Source: Solirubrobacter ginsenosidimutans (GTDB lineage: Bacteria > Actinomycetota > Thermoleophilia > Solirubrobacterales > Solirubrobacteraceae). From it: 64,000 nt of DNA. The stretch is taken from positions 1 to 64,000 of the forward strand of contig NZ_JAPDOD010000013.1 in the NCBI RefSeq assembly GCF_027587205.1. Reading direction: 5' to 3'. Position numbers and translations under genes: made by a program. Positions 25,205 through 33,369 of this stretch are shown here, one piece after another; within the stretch, counting starts at the first letter, position 1, and each line of letters opens with the position of its first letter. The notes under the pieces were generated by a model, which was given only the letters and a program-made list of their open reading frames with translations, was not told where the DNA came from and searched no databases.

Positions 25205-25822
25205 GAGCAGGAGCCCGCCGCCCGCCAGCACCAGCACCACCACCGCTGCGCCGAGGATCTTCGGCAGCGGCGACGCGAAGCTGGCGCCGTGCAACTCGGC
25301 GAGGCGCTTGACCGCCACGTCGGCGGCCGCGGCGTAGTCCTGCCGCGACTTCTCGACGGTCGGGAGTGATCGCAGCAGCTTCTCGTCGGCGCCGGCCGGC
25401 GCTCCCGCCTCGCACGGGTCGGTGTAGCCGCCCGCGCGCTTCTTGCCCACGCAGTGGTAGATCCCGTAGCCGTTGGGCATCACGATCAGCACCCAGTCGG
25501 CGTTGAACTGCGCGAGCTCCTGGGCGAGGAACTTCGCGTAGATCTGCGGCTTGCGGTTGAGCAGGCCGACGGAGCCCATGTCGAACTCGTCGGCGATCAT
25601 CGCCACGCGGACGGAGTAGCCCTTCCCCTTCGCGGACGCGATCGTCTTCTCCAGCGCCGACGCGGAGGCCTTCGGAACCTTGGCCTGGTACGGGTAGAAG
25701 ACCCGCTCCTTGATCAGGATGTCGCTGGCGGGGTCGCCGTCGGCGCGCGCCAAGGCCGGCGCCCAGAGGACACCGACCACCAACAAGAGGAAGAGCGCGG
25801 CCGCGCGCCGGCCGTAGCTCAC
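25097..25822 (-). CDS. TPM-domain-like membrane-anchored protein
   Basis: 241 residues; GTG 25822 overlaps the stop of the binding-protein gene (GTGA). Signal peptide ending ALARADG near residue 28. A domain of about 100 residues (ILIKERVFYP, KGYSVRVAMIADEF, DWVLIVMPNGYGIYHC) resembles TPM-fold domains. A helical segment, one C-terminal membrane helix and a basic tail follow. TPM proteins assist membrane protein complex assembly or have phosphatase activity. Translational coupling to a LivJ-type lipoprotein is unusual. Confidence 0.75.
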   Translation of the reverse strand: MSYGRRAAALFLLLVVGVLWAPALARADGDPASDILIKERVFYPYQAKVPKASASALEKTIASAKGKGYSVRVAMIADEFDMGSVGLLNRKPQIYAKFLAQELAQFNADWVLIVMPNGYGIYHCVGKKRAGGYTDPCEAGAPAGADEKLLRSLPTVEKSRQDYAAAADVAVKRLAELHGASFASPLPKILGAAVVVLVLAGGGLLLLRRRGRKEGRHEVDQQVGHAPAGGSVVGGVEGADL

Positions 25823-26994
25823 CCCAGCGAGTCTGTGCGCAGCGACCGCTCCCAAGTGAAGGCTCCGTTCTTCACCTTCAGGATGACGCGGTTGTCGTAG
25901 AGCAGCGTGTGATCGTGGGCGAAGCGCACGACGCCCAGCGAGTTGACGAAGTTGGCGTCCAGCGTGGTGATCTGCTTGACGACCTTCGGCCCGGCGGTGG
26001 ACTTGGCCTTCTGGATCGCGTGCGCGAGGACGCGGACGGAGTCGTAGGCCTGCTGGGCGTCGAAGCCCGGCTCGCGCTGGTAACGGGCCTTGAAGCTCGC
26101 GCCCCAGCGCTCGGCCATCGGGGTGTTGGCCGCGGTCGAGGTCGCCAGCACGTAGGCGCCGTCACCGGCCGCCCCGGCGGCGGTGAGGAAGTCCGGGGAC
26201 TCCGACGCCGCGGTTGCGGTGAACGTGCCCTTGAAGCCGGCGGCGCGCAGCGCCTTGACCAGCTCGCCGCCCGGGCGGGCGGCGCCGGTCCAGAGGATGA
26301 AGTTCGCTTTAGAGGCGACCGCCGCGGCGGCGATCGTCTTCATGTCCTGCCCGCCCGGCTCGACGGTCTGCAGCGAGACGAGCTTGGGCGTCCCCTCGAT
26401 GAGCGCGACCGCCTCGCGCGCGAGTGCCTTGGACTCGGCCGAATCGTCCTGGACGACGGCGAGGCGCTGGGCCTCCTTGTAGTTCATCCAGTACGTCGAG
26501 GACAGCCCCTGCTGATAGACGCTGCCGTTCATCGTGAACGTGGACTGCAGGTCCGCGGAGACCAGGCCGTTCTGCGTGGCGGAGGTCACCAGGAACGGGA
26601 TGCCGGTCGAGTCGACGACGCCGATCTCGCGGTCCGCGGCGGCGTCGCACATGCCACCGACCACGCCGGCGGTCTGGTTCGCGCCATCGGAAAGGAACGT
26701 CTTGGCGGCCTCGTAAGCGACCTGCGGGTCGCAGGCGTCGTCGACCGCGTCGAGTTCGACCTTCTTGCCGAGCACCCCGCCCTTGGCGTTGAGCTCGTCG
26801 ACGGCCAGCTGCGCGCCGTCCATGAGGTCCTTCGCGCGCACGCCGAGCTCGCCCTGGTGCTCCGTGGGAGCGAGGACGCCGAAGGAGAGCGTGCCCTTCA
26901 GCTCCGGCTTGTCCGCCTGCTTCTTGCCGCCGCAGCCGCCGACGGCCAGACCCGCCGTCAGCACCAGCGCCGCGATGGCGCCTTTCCGTACCAC
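25819..26994 (-). CDS. LivJ-type ABC substrate-binding lipoprotein, no adjacent permease
   Basis: 391 residues. GTG 26994 is chosen because AGGAGAAGG ends 6 nt before it; a GTG nine codons earlier lacks a site. Lipobox VGGC with Cys21. Peripla_BP_6 features: DLMDGAQLAVDELNAKGG, VGGMCDAAADREIG, FLVTSATQNGL, FDAQQAYDSVRVLAHAI. It binds a small ligand outside the membrane. No liv permease or ATPase is next to it; the only liv genes are 20 kb away. It may feed that system or act as a sensor with the coupled TPM-like protein. Confidence 0.88.
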   Translation of the reverse strand: MVRKGAIAALVLTAGLAVGGCGGKKQADKPELKGTLSFGVLAPTEHQGELGVRAKDLMDGAQLAVDELNAKGGVLGKKVELDAVDDACDPQVAYEAAKTFLSDGANQTAGVVGGMCDAAADREIGVVDSTGIPFLVTSATQNGLVSADLQSTFTMNGSVYQQGLSSTYWMNYKEAQRLAVVQDDSAESKALAREAVALIEGTPKLVSLQTVEPGGQDMKTIAAAAVASKANFILWTGAARPGGELVKALRAAGFKGTFTATAASESPDFLTAAGAAGDGAYVLATSTAANTPMAERWGASFKARYQREPGFDAQQAYDSVRVLAHAIQKAKSTAGPKVVKQITTLDANFVNSLGVVRFAHDHTLLYDNRVILKVKNGAFTWERSLRTDSLG

Positions 26995-27018
26995 GTTGCA
27001 CCTTCTCCTTACTGCCTT

Positions 27019-27059
27019 CACAAAGAAACGCGGGCCGCTCCGTTTCGGAGCGGCCCGCG
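27019..27059 (-). terminator. Rho-independent terminator of the LVIVD gene
   Basis: A perfect 14-bp inverted repeat (27029-27042 with 27046-27059, loop TTT), all G/C except one A-T pair, lies after the LVIVD stop at 27074. On the minus strand it is followed by TTTCTTTG. This is the clearest intrinsic terminator in the window and separates the LVIVD gene from the downstream binding-protein gene. Confidence 0.85.
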
Positions 27060-27073
27060 CGCACGTCAGACGT

Positions 27074-29410
27074 CTACGGCGTCGTGGTCGACAGGGTAAA
27101 CGTCAGGGTCTTGTTGTACGCACCCGTGCGGAGCGCGTCGTTGGCCGAGACGTGCTGGCCGAACGTGATCGTCGCCGCGTCGTTGCTCGTCGGGCCGCTG
27201 TAGGTCAGCAGCTTCGTCGGAGCGGCGGAGCCGCCGACATCCGCGAGCGCGCTTCCGACGCCGGCCGCGCTGGTGGCCTTGGCCTGCAGCAGCGACGGCA
27301 GCGAGAACGTGCCGTTGAGCAGGTGACCGGTCGCCGTCGCCGACGGGTCGGCCACGCTGAGCGCGGCGTCACCGGCGGTCGAGATGACGTTGGCCGTCGT
27401 GTTGGCCGTGTAGTCCTTCGCGATGCCCGGCGTGAACGCGCCGAACGTGGCCGGCGTGCCCATCGTCAGGGCGAGCGTGGCCGGAACGGCGCCACCGGCG
27501 CCACCGGTCTGGACGTCCGCGACCTTCGGCGGCGTCTGCGACTTGTCGCAGGAGTTCCAGCAGACGAGCGGCTGCACGACGCCCTTGATCGGGTCCGTGT
27601 AGCGGAGCACGTCGATGCCGCGGGTGTAGTCGGCGACGTAGATGAAGCCGTTGTGCCAGTAGGCGGCCGACGTGTTGTTGGCCAGCTGCGCCGGGGTGCT
27701 CCCCGAAGCCGCGATGGCCGGCACGCGGAAGTAGCCCGCCTGCTTGATGTCGGTCGGGTCGGACACGTCGAGGACGCGCGTGCCCTGGCCGTAGAAGCCG
27801 ATCGCGACCATGTCGCCGACGACCGAGAACCAGTGTGCCGAGCAGCCCGCGCTCGGGTTCGCGCCCGGCTGGCCCGTCGGCGTGTAGTCGTCGAGCTTCT
27901 CGAGGAAGTAGCGCTTGGTCGGATCCGTGGCGCTCCACTGCGGGTCCCAGGCCTTGCCGCCGTAGCTGCCGGCGAGGCTGGTGGTGACGAAGCGGCCCGC
28001 GCCGCCGCCGCTGGTCGACGTGCAGCTGACCGTGTTCTCCTGCGTGACGTACTGCAGGTCGGTCTTGTTGATCGTGCGCCCGCCGGCCGTCGTGACCGTC
28101 TTCGGGGACGTGTCCGAAGGCGCCTGCGTGCGGTGGTAGGAGTTGTGCTCGAGGCTGAACTGCGCGTACTGCGCGTCGGACTCCAGCGAGACGACGCCGC
28201 CGCCCGCGTACGGGATCGGGTCGGTCGCGGTCGCCCAGCGATCCGTGTTCGACACGACGTCGTGATGGAAGCCGTTGGTGTAGTAGCCGCGCACGCCGCC
28301 GAAGCCGGAGGTCCAGGCGAGGCCGTCCTGATCGACGTCGACGGAGTGGGTGTACGCCGTCGTGTTGTTGTTGCGCTTGGTGTCCACCGGGTTGGCGTAC
28401 ACGTACGGGTGGTTCGGGTCACGGACGTCGGTGACGAACGTCGGGACGCCGGTCCACTCCGGGTGCAGCACGCCCGCGGCGTCCTGCGGCTGGCCGTTGA
28501 CGTGCGAGCCGTTGTTGGCCGGGCCGACGCTCCAGAGGTAGCGGCAGTCGTTGATGCACGTGGCGGTGTGGCCCGCGGGGACCCAGGTGTAGCTGATGAC
28601 CTGCGGGTGCCACGGGTCCTTGACGTCCACGATGTAGAGGCCGGTGCGGCCGTTCGGGTGGCCGCTTGAGCCGAAGGAGCGCGGGTCGCGGGCCAGGAAG
28701 GCCAGCTTGCGGCGAGAGTCGACGGTGGGGTTCTCACCCTCGTAGAAGCGGGCCTGCGTGTCGGCCGGGCCGTGCGAGTCGGCCGGCTGGACCAACGACG
28801 TGGCGGAGACGCCGCCGACGAACAGCGGCTTGTCCGGGCTCTTGAGCGACCAGATCGACAGGCCGCCGGTGCCGTCACCGAGCAGGAAGTCGTAGCCGAG
28901 GTTCTCGAAGTGCATGAACGTCGCGCCGGCGTAGTTGCCGTTCGCGGCGGTCGGGTTGGTCGCCGAGTTGGAGAGACCGCGCGAGTTCGAGACCCACTGC
29001 ATGTTGTCGCTCTTGACCGCGCCCTCGGCGGTCTGATGCGCGTCGGTCGGCAGCGTCGGGTTCACCGGCTCGGTGGCGATGCCGCCGTTGACGCCCGCCA
29101 GCGAAGCGGACTCCTTGTCGGCGTTCGCGGTCGCCGTCGCGCACTTGGCCGCGTCGGCGGCGGCGGTCGCCTGCTTGGCGACGTTGCCCGGATCCGCGGC
29201 CGCGGCGGCGGCGGAGGCCGTCGCGGCGTCGCACGCCAGCTTCTTCAGGTCATTCGCGCGATTGACCGTGGCCTGCGACGTCGCCGCCTGCGTCTCGGGC
29301 GCGTCGCCCGGCCCTTCCGGTGCTGTCTGCGCGAGCGCCGACCCAGCGCCCACGGTTCCCAGCAGGATCGCTGCAGACAGCAGCGATCCCACAACCCTAC
29401 GACCCTCCAT
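27074..29410 (-). CDS. Secreted LVIVD-repeat protein with shared C-terminal module
   Basis: 778 residues from ATG 29410, with GAGGGGG about 6 nt upstream. Signal peptide ending GSALAQ. An Ala-rich helical segment with two cysteines lies at about 45-90. The body is an LVIVD-type propeller (GLYIVDVKDPWHPQVIS, TRVLDVSDPTDIKQAGYF, GIDVLRYTDP) with many aromatic and His residues. The C-terminal 137 residues are the shared module with a 25-residue insertion. LVIVD proteins are surface or exported and of unknown activity. Confidence 0.87.
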   Translation of the reverse strand: MEGRRVVGSLLSAAILLGTVGAGSALAQTAPEGPGDAPETQAATSQATVNRANDLKKLACDAATASAAAAAADPGNVAKQATAAADAAKCATATANADKESASLAGVNGGIATEPVNPTLPTDAHQTAEGAVKSDNMQWVSNSRGLSNSATNPTAANGNYAGATFMHFENLGYDFLLGDGTGGLSIWSLKSPDKPLFVGGVSATSLVQPADSHGPADTQARFYEGENPTVDSRRKLAFLARDPRSFGSSGHPNGRTGLYIVDVKDPWHPQVISYTWVPAGHTATCINDCRYLWSVGPANNGSHVNGQPQDAAGVLHPEWTGVPTFVTDVRDPNHPYVYANPVDTKRNNNTTAYTHSVDVDQDGLAWTSGFGGVRGYYTNGFHHDVVSNTDRWATATDPIPYAGGGVVSLESDAQYAQFSLEHNSYHRTQAPSDTSPKTVTTAGGRTINKTDLQYVTQENTVSCTSTSGGGAGRFVTTSLAGSYGGKAWDPQWSATDPTKRYFLEKLDDYTPTGQPGANPSAGCSAHWFSVVGDMVAIGFYGQGTRVLDVSDPTDIKQAGYFRVPAIAASGSTPAQLANNTSAAYWHNGFIYVADYTRGIDVLRYTDPIKGVVQPLVCWNSCDKSQTPPKVADVQTGGAGGAVPATLALTMGTPATFGAFTPGIAKDYTANTTANVISTAGDAALSVADPSATATGHLLNGTFSLPSLLQAKATSAAGVGSALADVGGSAAPTKLLTYSGPTSNDAATITFGQHVSANDALRTGAYNKTLTFTLSTTTP
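27077..27487 (-). repeat. Shared C-terminal surface module, copy 2 (LVIVD protein)
   Basis: 137 residues from VPATLALTMG to TLTFTLSTTTP. Same landmarks as copy 1. It is longer because SVADP is followed by SATATGHLLNG, and extra residues precede SNDAATITFGQHV, so the loop between strands is variable while both ends are fixed. Confidence 0.85.
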
Positions 29411-29472
29411 GCAATTCCCCCTCGTACGACCCAAGAACTGTCATCTGAGCCTAATGGGAGGCTTAAGCGCGG

Positions 29473-29574
29473 TCAATGAAGCGCCGTGTTGAGGAGGCTC
29501 AACGCGACGATTGCCGCAATCACGCCTACACAAAGGGCGAGCAAAGCAAGCAGGAGTCGCGTCCGGACGCTCAT
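29473..29574 (-). CDS. 33-residue single-span membrane peptide, last gene of the copper-type operon
   Basis: ATG 29574 overlaps the stop of the CopC-CopD gene (ATGA), so it should be translated by coupling. It starts MSVRTR, then has one hydrophobic helix of about 24 residues with a Cys (LLALLALCVGVIAAIVAL). No family recognised. Small membrane subunits of this kind can adjust larger transporters; that role is an inference. Confidence 0.6.
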   Translation of the reverse strand: MSVRTRLLLALLALCVGVIAAIVALSLLNTALH

Positions 29575-31253
29575 CCGTTTGCCATGTCGAGGAGGGTCAC
29601 GGTGAATGGCGCGCCGTCGGGCGGCTCGACGTCGAACGTCAGGCCCCAATGGCCGACCATCACGAGCGCCGGAGCTTCCCGGCCGTAGGTGCCCGGCGCG
29701 GTCTCCTCGAGCTTGTAGGACTGCGTCCCCATCTCCATGTCGAGCATGGCGAACCCGGTCGTGATCGTCGCGCCCTCGACCGGCCGGCCGCCCTTGGTCA
29801 GGCGCACCTGGAAGCGGTTGGGCACGGCGGCGCGGTTGGGCGTGACGTCCAGCGCGAGCTGGTAGCCGGAGCGCGTGACCGTCTCCTTGACGGCGCCGGG
29901 CCCGACCTTCGCCGCGGGCTTGCCGAGGTCGGCGACGGCTTTGGCCGGAGGGGCGAGGCTCGTGAGCACGGCGGCGGCGAACACGGCGCCGGCGACGACG
30001 ATCACCTCTCCCCCGACCAGCCGGCGCAGCAACTGCGCGGCGGGAGCCTGACGGGCGAGCAGCCGCGGGCGGGTGCGCAGGAGGTTGACGGCGGCGAGCA
30101 GCAGCGCCACGCACAGCAGCCCGATCTTGATCAGCAGCGCCTGGCCGTAGCCGGTCTGCCACAGCGAGGAGAGCGTCGGGAGCTGCAGGATCGCGGCGAC
30201 GGTGCCGGTCGCGATCAGCGCGAGGACGGACCCGAACGCGACGTTGGAGAAGCGCGGGACGACGACGCGGAGCCCGTCGAGGCGCCTCGGCATCGCCCAC
30301 CAGAGGACCAGGAGCCCGATCAGGCCGCCGATCCAGACGGCGCCGGCGCTGAGGTGGATGACGTCGAGCGCGACCGCGAGACCGCGCGGCGAGGTCTGGC
30401 TCGGGTGGCCGGACACGCCGGGGATCAGCAGCACGGCGCCCGCCGCGAGCAGCGCCCCGGTCGTGGCGAGGATCTCGGCCACCGAGCGTCTCGCGCGGTC
30501 AGGGCGATCGACCGCGACGGCGATTCCCGCAGCGACGCCGAACAGCGCCAGGCAGAGCTCGAGGCGCAGGTAGCCGCGCCCGAACGCGCTGACGTCCAGC
30601 AGCGGCGCCAGCGCGCTGAAGTCGGTCGCCTTGCGCAGCGAGAACTGGGCCGTCGAGAAGAGCAGGTACACCGGAGCGGCGACGAGCGCGGCGACGACGG
30701 CGACGCCGCACGCGACCGCCACGGCCTTCAGACCTTGCCGGGCCGGGCGGGCGATCAGCATCCGCATGACGAACAGGCCGATCGCGGCCATCGCGGCGAG
30801 GATCGTGATCCAGCGCGCGGCGACCAGGCGCGGTGTGGCCGCCGTTTCGGAGATCGAGGGCACGACGAACTGCGGCGCCGGGCCGGCGTTCGGGCCCACC
30901 GCGAACGTGAACGCGCCGCGGACGGGATGCCCGTCGACCGAGATCACGCGCCAGTAGACGAGGTACCAGCCCTCTTGGAGGTCCTTGAGCGGGATCGTCA
31001 CCGTGGTCGGGTCGCCGGCCTTGCGGCGCGGGTTGCCGTTCGTGACCGGGTTGCCGTCGGCGTCGCTGATCGAGACCGCGGCGAAACGCGGCTCGATCGG
31101 CTCGCTGAAGGTCAGCGCGACCTCCTTGGGCGCGGGCGTGACGATGCCCGCCGCCGACGGGACGGTCCGCACGAGCGCGGCGTGGGCGAACGCGCTCGTC
31201 GCGGGCAGCGCGAGGAGCAGGACCAGCGTGGCGGCGACGACGCGCCGGATCAC
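29571..31253 (-). CDS. CopC-CopD copper-transport fusion with C-terminal YtkA/FixH-like domain
   Basis: 560 residues in three parts. Residues 1-120: signal peptide and CopC domain, with a mature N-terminal AHAALV (copper-binding His) and SVDGHPVRGAF. Residues 140-430: eight or so membrane helices of the CopD family, with DVIHLSAGAVWIGGL. Residues 455-560: an external YtkA/FixH-like beta domain, with AMLDMEMGT supplying Met residues. Such fusions (YcnJ type) import or handle copper at the membrane. It follows a DUF1775 gene with a 4-nt overlap. Confidence 0.88.
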   Translation of the reverse strand: MIRRVVAATLVLLLALPATSAFAHAALVRTVPSAAGIVTPAPKEVALTFSEPIEPRFAAVSISDADGNPVTNGNPRRKAGDPTTVTIPLKDLQEGWYLVYWRVISVDGHPVRGAFTFAVGPNAGPAPQFVVPSISETAATPRLVAARWITILAAMAAIGLFVMRMLIARPARQGLKAVAVACGVAVVAALVAAPVYLLFSTAQFSLRKATDFSALAPLLDVSAFGRGYLRLELCLALFGVAAGIAVAVDRPDRARRSVAEILATTGALLAAGAVLLIPGVSGHPSQTSPRGLAVALDVIHLSAGAVWIGGLIGLLVLWWAMPRRLDGLRVVVPRFSNVAFGSVLALIATGTVAAILQLPTLSSLWQTGYGQALLIKIGLLCVALLLAAVNLLRTRPRLLARQAPAAQLLRRLVGGEVIVVAGAVFAAAVLTSLAPPAKAVADLGKPAAKVGPGAVKETVTRSGYQLALDVTPNRAAVPNRFQVRLTKGGRPVEGATITTGFAMLDMEMGTQSYKLEETAPGTYGREAPALVMVGHWGLTFDVEPPDGAPFTVTLLDMANG

Positions 31254-31846
31254 GCCAGCTCTCTCCCCTCGCCCGCCTTGAGCAGCAGCGCGATCGCGGC
31301 CGCGACCAGCGCCAGCGTGGCGATCACGAAGGCGATCGTCGCCAGCGTCGAGCTCCCGCCCCCGCCCAGCGAGGTCTTGGCCTCGATCTTGGGGGCGGGC
31401 GTGTCGCTGCCGGTCGCGCCGGTCCAGTCGACGACGGTGCCGTCGGAGTAAGTCTGGCGGACCTTGAAGACGTAGTCCTTGGCGGCGCCGACGTCGCCGA
31501 CGAACTGCAGCAGCGCCGCCTCCCCGGTCGGCACCGTCCCGCCGGACCAGGTCACCTTGCGGATCTCGACCTCTTCGCCCTCGCCGCTCTGGTCGGTCTT
31601 GCGCGTCCAGCCGGGCGCGGCCGCGAAGGAGTCGATCCCGAAGCCGGCCGGGGGCGTGAGCTCGATCTGGACCGTCGTCGCGCCCTCCTTCTCGGTCGGC
31701 ACGGCGAGCGTGAAGACCTGGCTCGTGCGGGCGAGGACGGTCGACGGCGAGATGATGGCGTGCGCGGAGGCGCTGTCGGTGAACGCGAGCGCGGCGACGA
31801 CCGGCAGAAGCGCCAGCCAGCGCCCGCGCGCGAGCGGGCGGTTCAA
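31250..31846 (-). CDS. DUF1775 (YcnI-like) copper-associated membrane-anchored protein
   Basis: 198 residues. TTG 31846 with AAAGGA 9 nt upstream. The signal peptide ends DSASA, leaving His as the mature N-terminus (HAIISPSTV), the YcnI copper site. VTWSGGTVP supplies the conserved Trp region. A C-terminal membrane helix (LATIAFVIATLALVAAAIALLL) anchors it. YcnI binds copper at the cell surface and works with YcnJ-type CopC-CopD proteins, exactly the neighbour found here. Confidence 0.88.
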   Translation of the reverse strand: MNRPLARGRWLALLPVVAALAFTDSASAHAIISPSTVLARTSQVFTLAVPTEKEGATTVQIELTPPAGFGIDSFAAAPGWTRKTDQSGEGEEVEIRKVTWSGGTVPTGEAALLQFVGDVGAAKDYVFKVRQTYSDGTVVDWTGATGSDTPAPKIEAKTSLGGGGSSTLATIAFVIATLALVAAAIALLLKAGEGRELA

Positions 31847-31884
31847 GTTCGTTGGTCCTTTCGGGAATACGGGTCGTTCGTGGG

Positions 31885-32478
31885 TTACGCCACGACGACC
31901 GGCGGCCCGCGGGCGCCGTGCGGCCGGCTTGGAGCGCGGCCAGGTGATGCGGTGTACGCGAAGGTCGGCACGGCGCGGCGCTTCGGCGCCGGGCGGCGGT
32001 CGCGGCGCAGGGCGGCGATCGTCCGCCGCATCCAGGCGATCACGTGATCCAGTGCCGCGCCGAGCGCGGTCGCGATGACCGCGAGCGAGGCGAGGATCGG
32101 CAGCGCGTCGCGGTGCACCGGGCCGAGCAGGCAGCTCAGGCCATGGAGGCCGAGACCGGCGCGGGCGTGCAGGTAGGACTCGAGCACCGTGAAGACCAGC
32201 GCGCTCGCGGTGAAGTGCGTCGCGGCCTTGCGCGGAAGCGTGGTGAGGCGCAGGCGCGGCGCCCGCGCTCGCGGCTCGAGCAGGCGGCGCTCATTGACGC
32301 CGAGGGCGGCGAGCCAGAGGACGGCGGCGGCGATCGCGAGGGCGAGCGCGCCGCTGATCAGCGCGATCAGCGGCAGCTCCGGTCCCCCCGTCGCGTGGGC
32401 GAGCGGGTCGTCGACGAGCGCGTACGCCAGCGCGCGGCCCGTCAGCACGATCAGCGCGACGGCGGCCGCGGTTCGCAT
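31885..32478 (-). CDS. Four-helix membrane protein, unknown function
   Basis: 197 residues from ATG 32478, 2 nt after the stop of the lipoprotein gene. About four hydrophobic segments lie at 3-20, 35-65, 95-115 and 133-155. ESYLHARAGLGLHGLSCLLGPVHRD, between helices, has three His and one Cys and may bind metal. The C-terminal 35 residues are basic and proline-rich. No family recognised. Its place between a His-rich lipoprotein and the DUF1775/CopD genes suggests a metal-handling role. Confidence 0.75.
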   Translation of the reverse strand: MRTAAAVALIVLTGRALAYALVDDPLAHATGGPELPLIALISGALALAIAAAVLWLAALGVNERRLLEPRARAPRLRLTTLPRKAATHFTASALVFTVLESYLHARAGLGLHGLSCLLGPVHRDALPILASLAVIATALGAALDHVIAWMRRTIAALRRDRRPAPKRRAVPTFAYTASPGRAPSRPHGARGPPVVVA

Positions 32479-32480
32479 CT

Positions 32481-33350
32481 TCAGGTCACGGTGAGCGTGA
32501 ACGGCGCCGTCAGCACCTTGCCGCCCACCTTGGTCTGGATGAACAGGCGCCACGTGCCCGCGACGGGCAGCAGCACGCCGATCTCGAGGTCGCCGGGCGT
32601 GGCCGAGGTGCCGGTCACCGACGCGCCGCCGAGCTGGCTCGTGCACCCGGTCGCGCCGGGGGCGCAGACATGGGTGTGGAAGTAGTCGAGCGAGTCGGCG
32701 CGGAAGAAGATCGCGTGCGCCAGCGCCCCGTAGTAGGGCGTGAACGTGGCCGGCTTGCCGGCCGGATCGGTCACGGTGACCTTCAGAAGCGTGGCCTGGA
32801 CGGCCTTCAGCTGCGGCGATCCTTCCATCTTGAACGTGTAGCCGCCGACCTTCTGGGTGGCCTGGAACGGGGGCAGCGGCGCTGTCTTGGCGGCGCCGGC
32901 GACGTCCATGAAGCGGAAGAGCTGGAAGTTCTTCAGCGACCCGGTGGCCTTCGGGTAGGCGTCGACGACGACCCGGTAGCGGCCGGGCTCCTTGAAGGTC
33001 ACCTTGTCGTCGATCGTCCCGTCGGGGTTGACGGGCGGATGGCGGTGGATGATCGTCGAGAGGTCGTCGCGGACGAACAGCAGGTGCACGCCGGTGTGCG
33101 GGCCGCTGCCGGTCGCGTAGTCGGTCAGCGCCTTTCCGCTCGGCTGCTTGATCTCGAACGACACGTCCGCCGGAGCGCCCGCCTTCGGCGCCTGACCGGG
33201 CTGGAAATCCGCGAGCGCGAACTGCTTCGCGGGCTCGGCCTGCGGCAGCCGGACGGCGCCGCCGTCGTCGCCGCTTGAACCGCAGCCGCCGACGGCCAGC
33301 ACGACGCCGACGACCGCCACCGCGGCAAGCCGCTTCGACCAAGACCCCAT
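32481..33350 (-). CDS. His-rich lipoprotein of the copper-type operon
   Basis: 289 residues. Lipobox AVGGC at the end of a 22-residue signal. Two beta domains follow. Candidate metal sites are GPHTGVHLLFV, STIIHRHPPV, ALAHAIFFRADSLDYFHTHVC and a Cys pair (HVCAPGATGC). The C-terminal WRLFIQTKVGGKVLTAPFTLTV resembles the strand ending of YtkA-like domains. Probably an outer-surface metal-binding or delivery protein. The promoter TATTGT sits 8 nt before ATG 33350. Confidence 0.8.
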   Translation of the reverse strand: MGSWSKRLAAVAVVGVVLAVGGCGSSGDDGGAVRLPQAEPAKQFALADFQPGQAPKAGAPADVSFEIKQPSGKALTDYATGSGPHTGVHLLFVRDDLSTIIHRHPPVNPDGTIDDKVTFKEPGRYRVVVDAYPKATGSLKNFQLFRFMDVAGAAKTAPLPPFQATQKVGGYTFKMEGSPQLKAVQATLLKVTVTDPAGKPATFTPYYGALAHAIFFRADSLDYFHTHVCAPGATGCTSQLGGASVTGTSATPGDLEIGVLLPVAGTWRLFIQTKVGGKVLTAPFTLTVT

Positions 33351-33358
33351 CGCTAGCA

Positions 33359-33364
33359 ACAATA
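33359..33364 (-). promoter_or_regulatory. Leaderless-type -10 (TATTGT) of the copper-type operon
   Basis: The complement of 33359-33364 reads TATTGT, 8 nt before ATG 33350. The plus-strand lipoprotein gene starts only 6 bp beyond it, so the two promoters overlap. Confidence 0.5.
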
Positions 33365-33369
33365 GCCTC

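Noticed and set aside
27021..27023. GTG 27021 as the start of the orphan binding protein
   Set aside because: It lacks a ribosome-binding site and adds a basic stretch inside the terminator; GTG 26994 has AGGAGAAGG 6 nt upstream.
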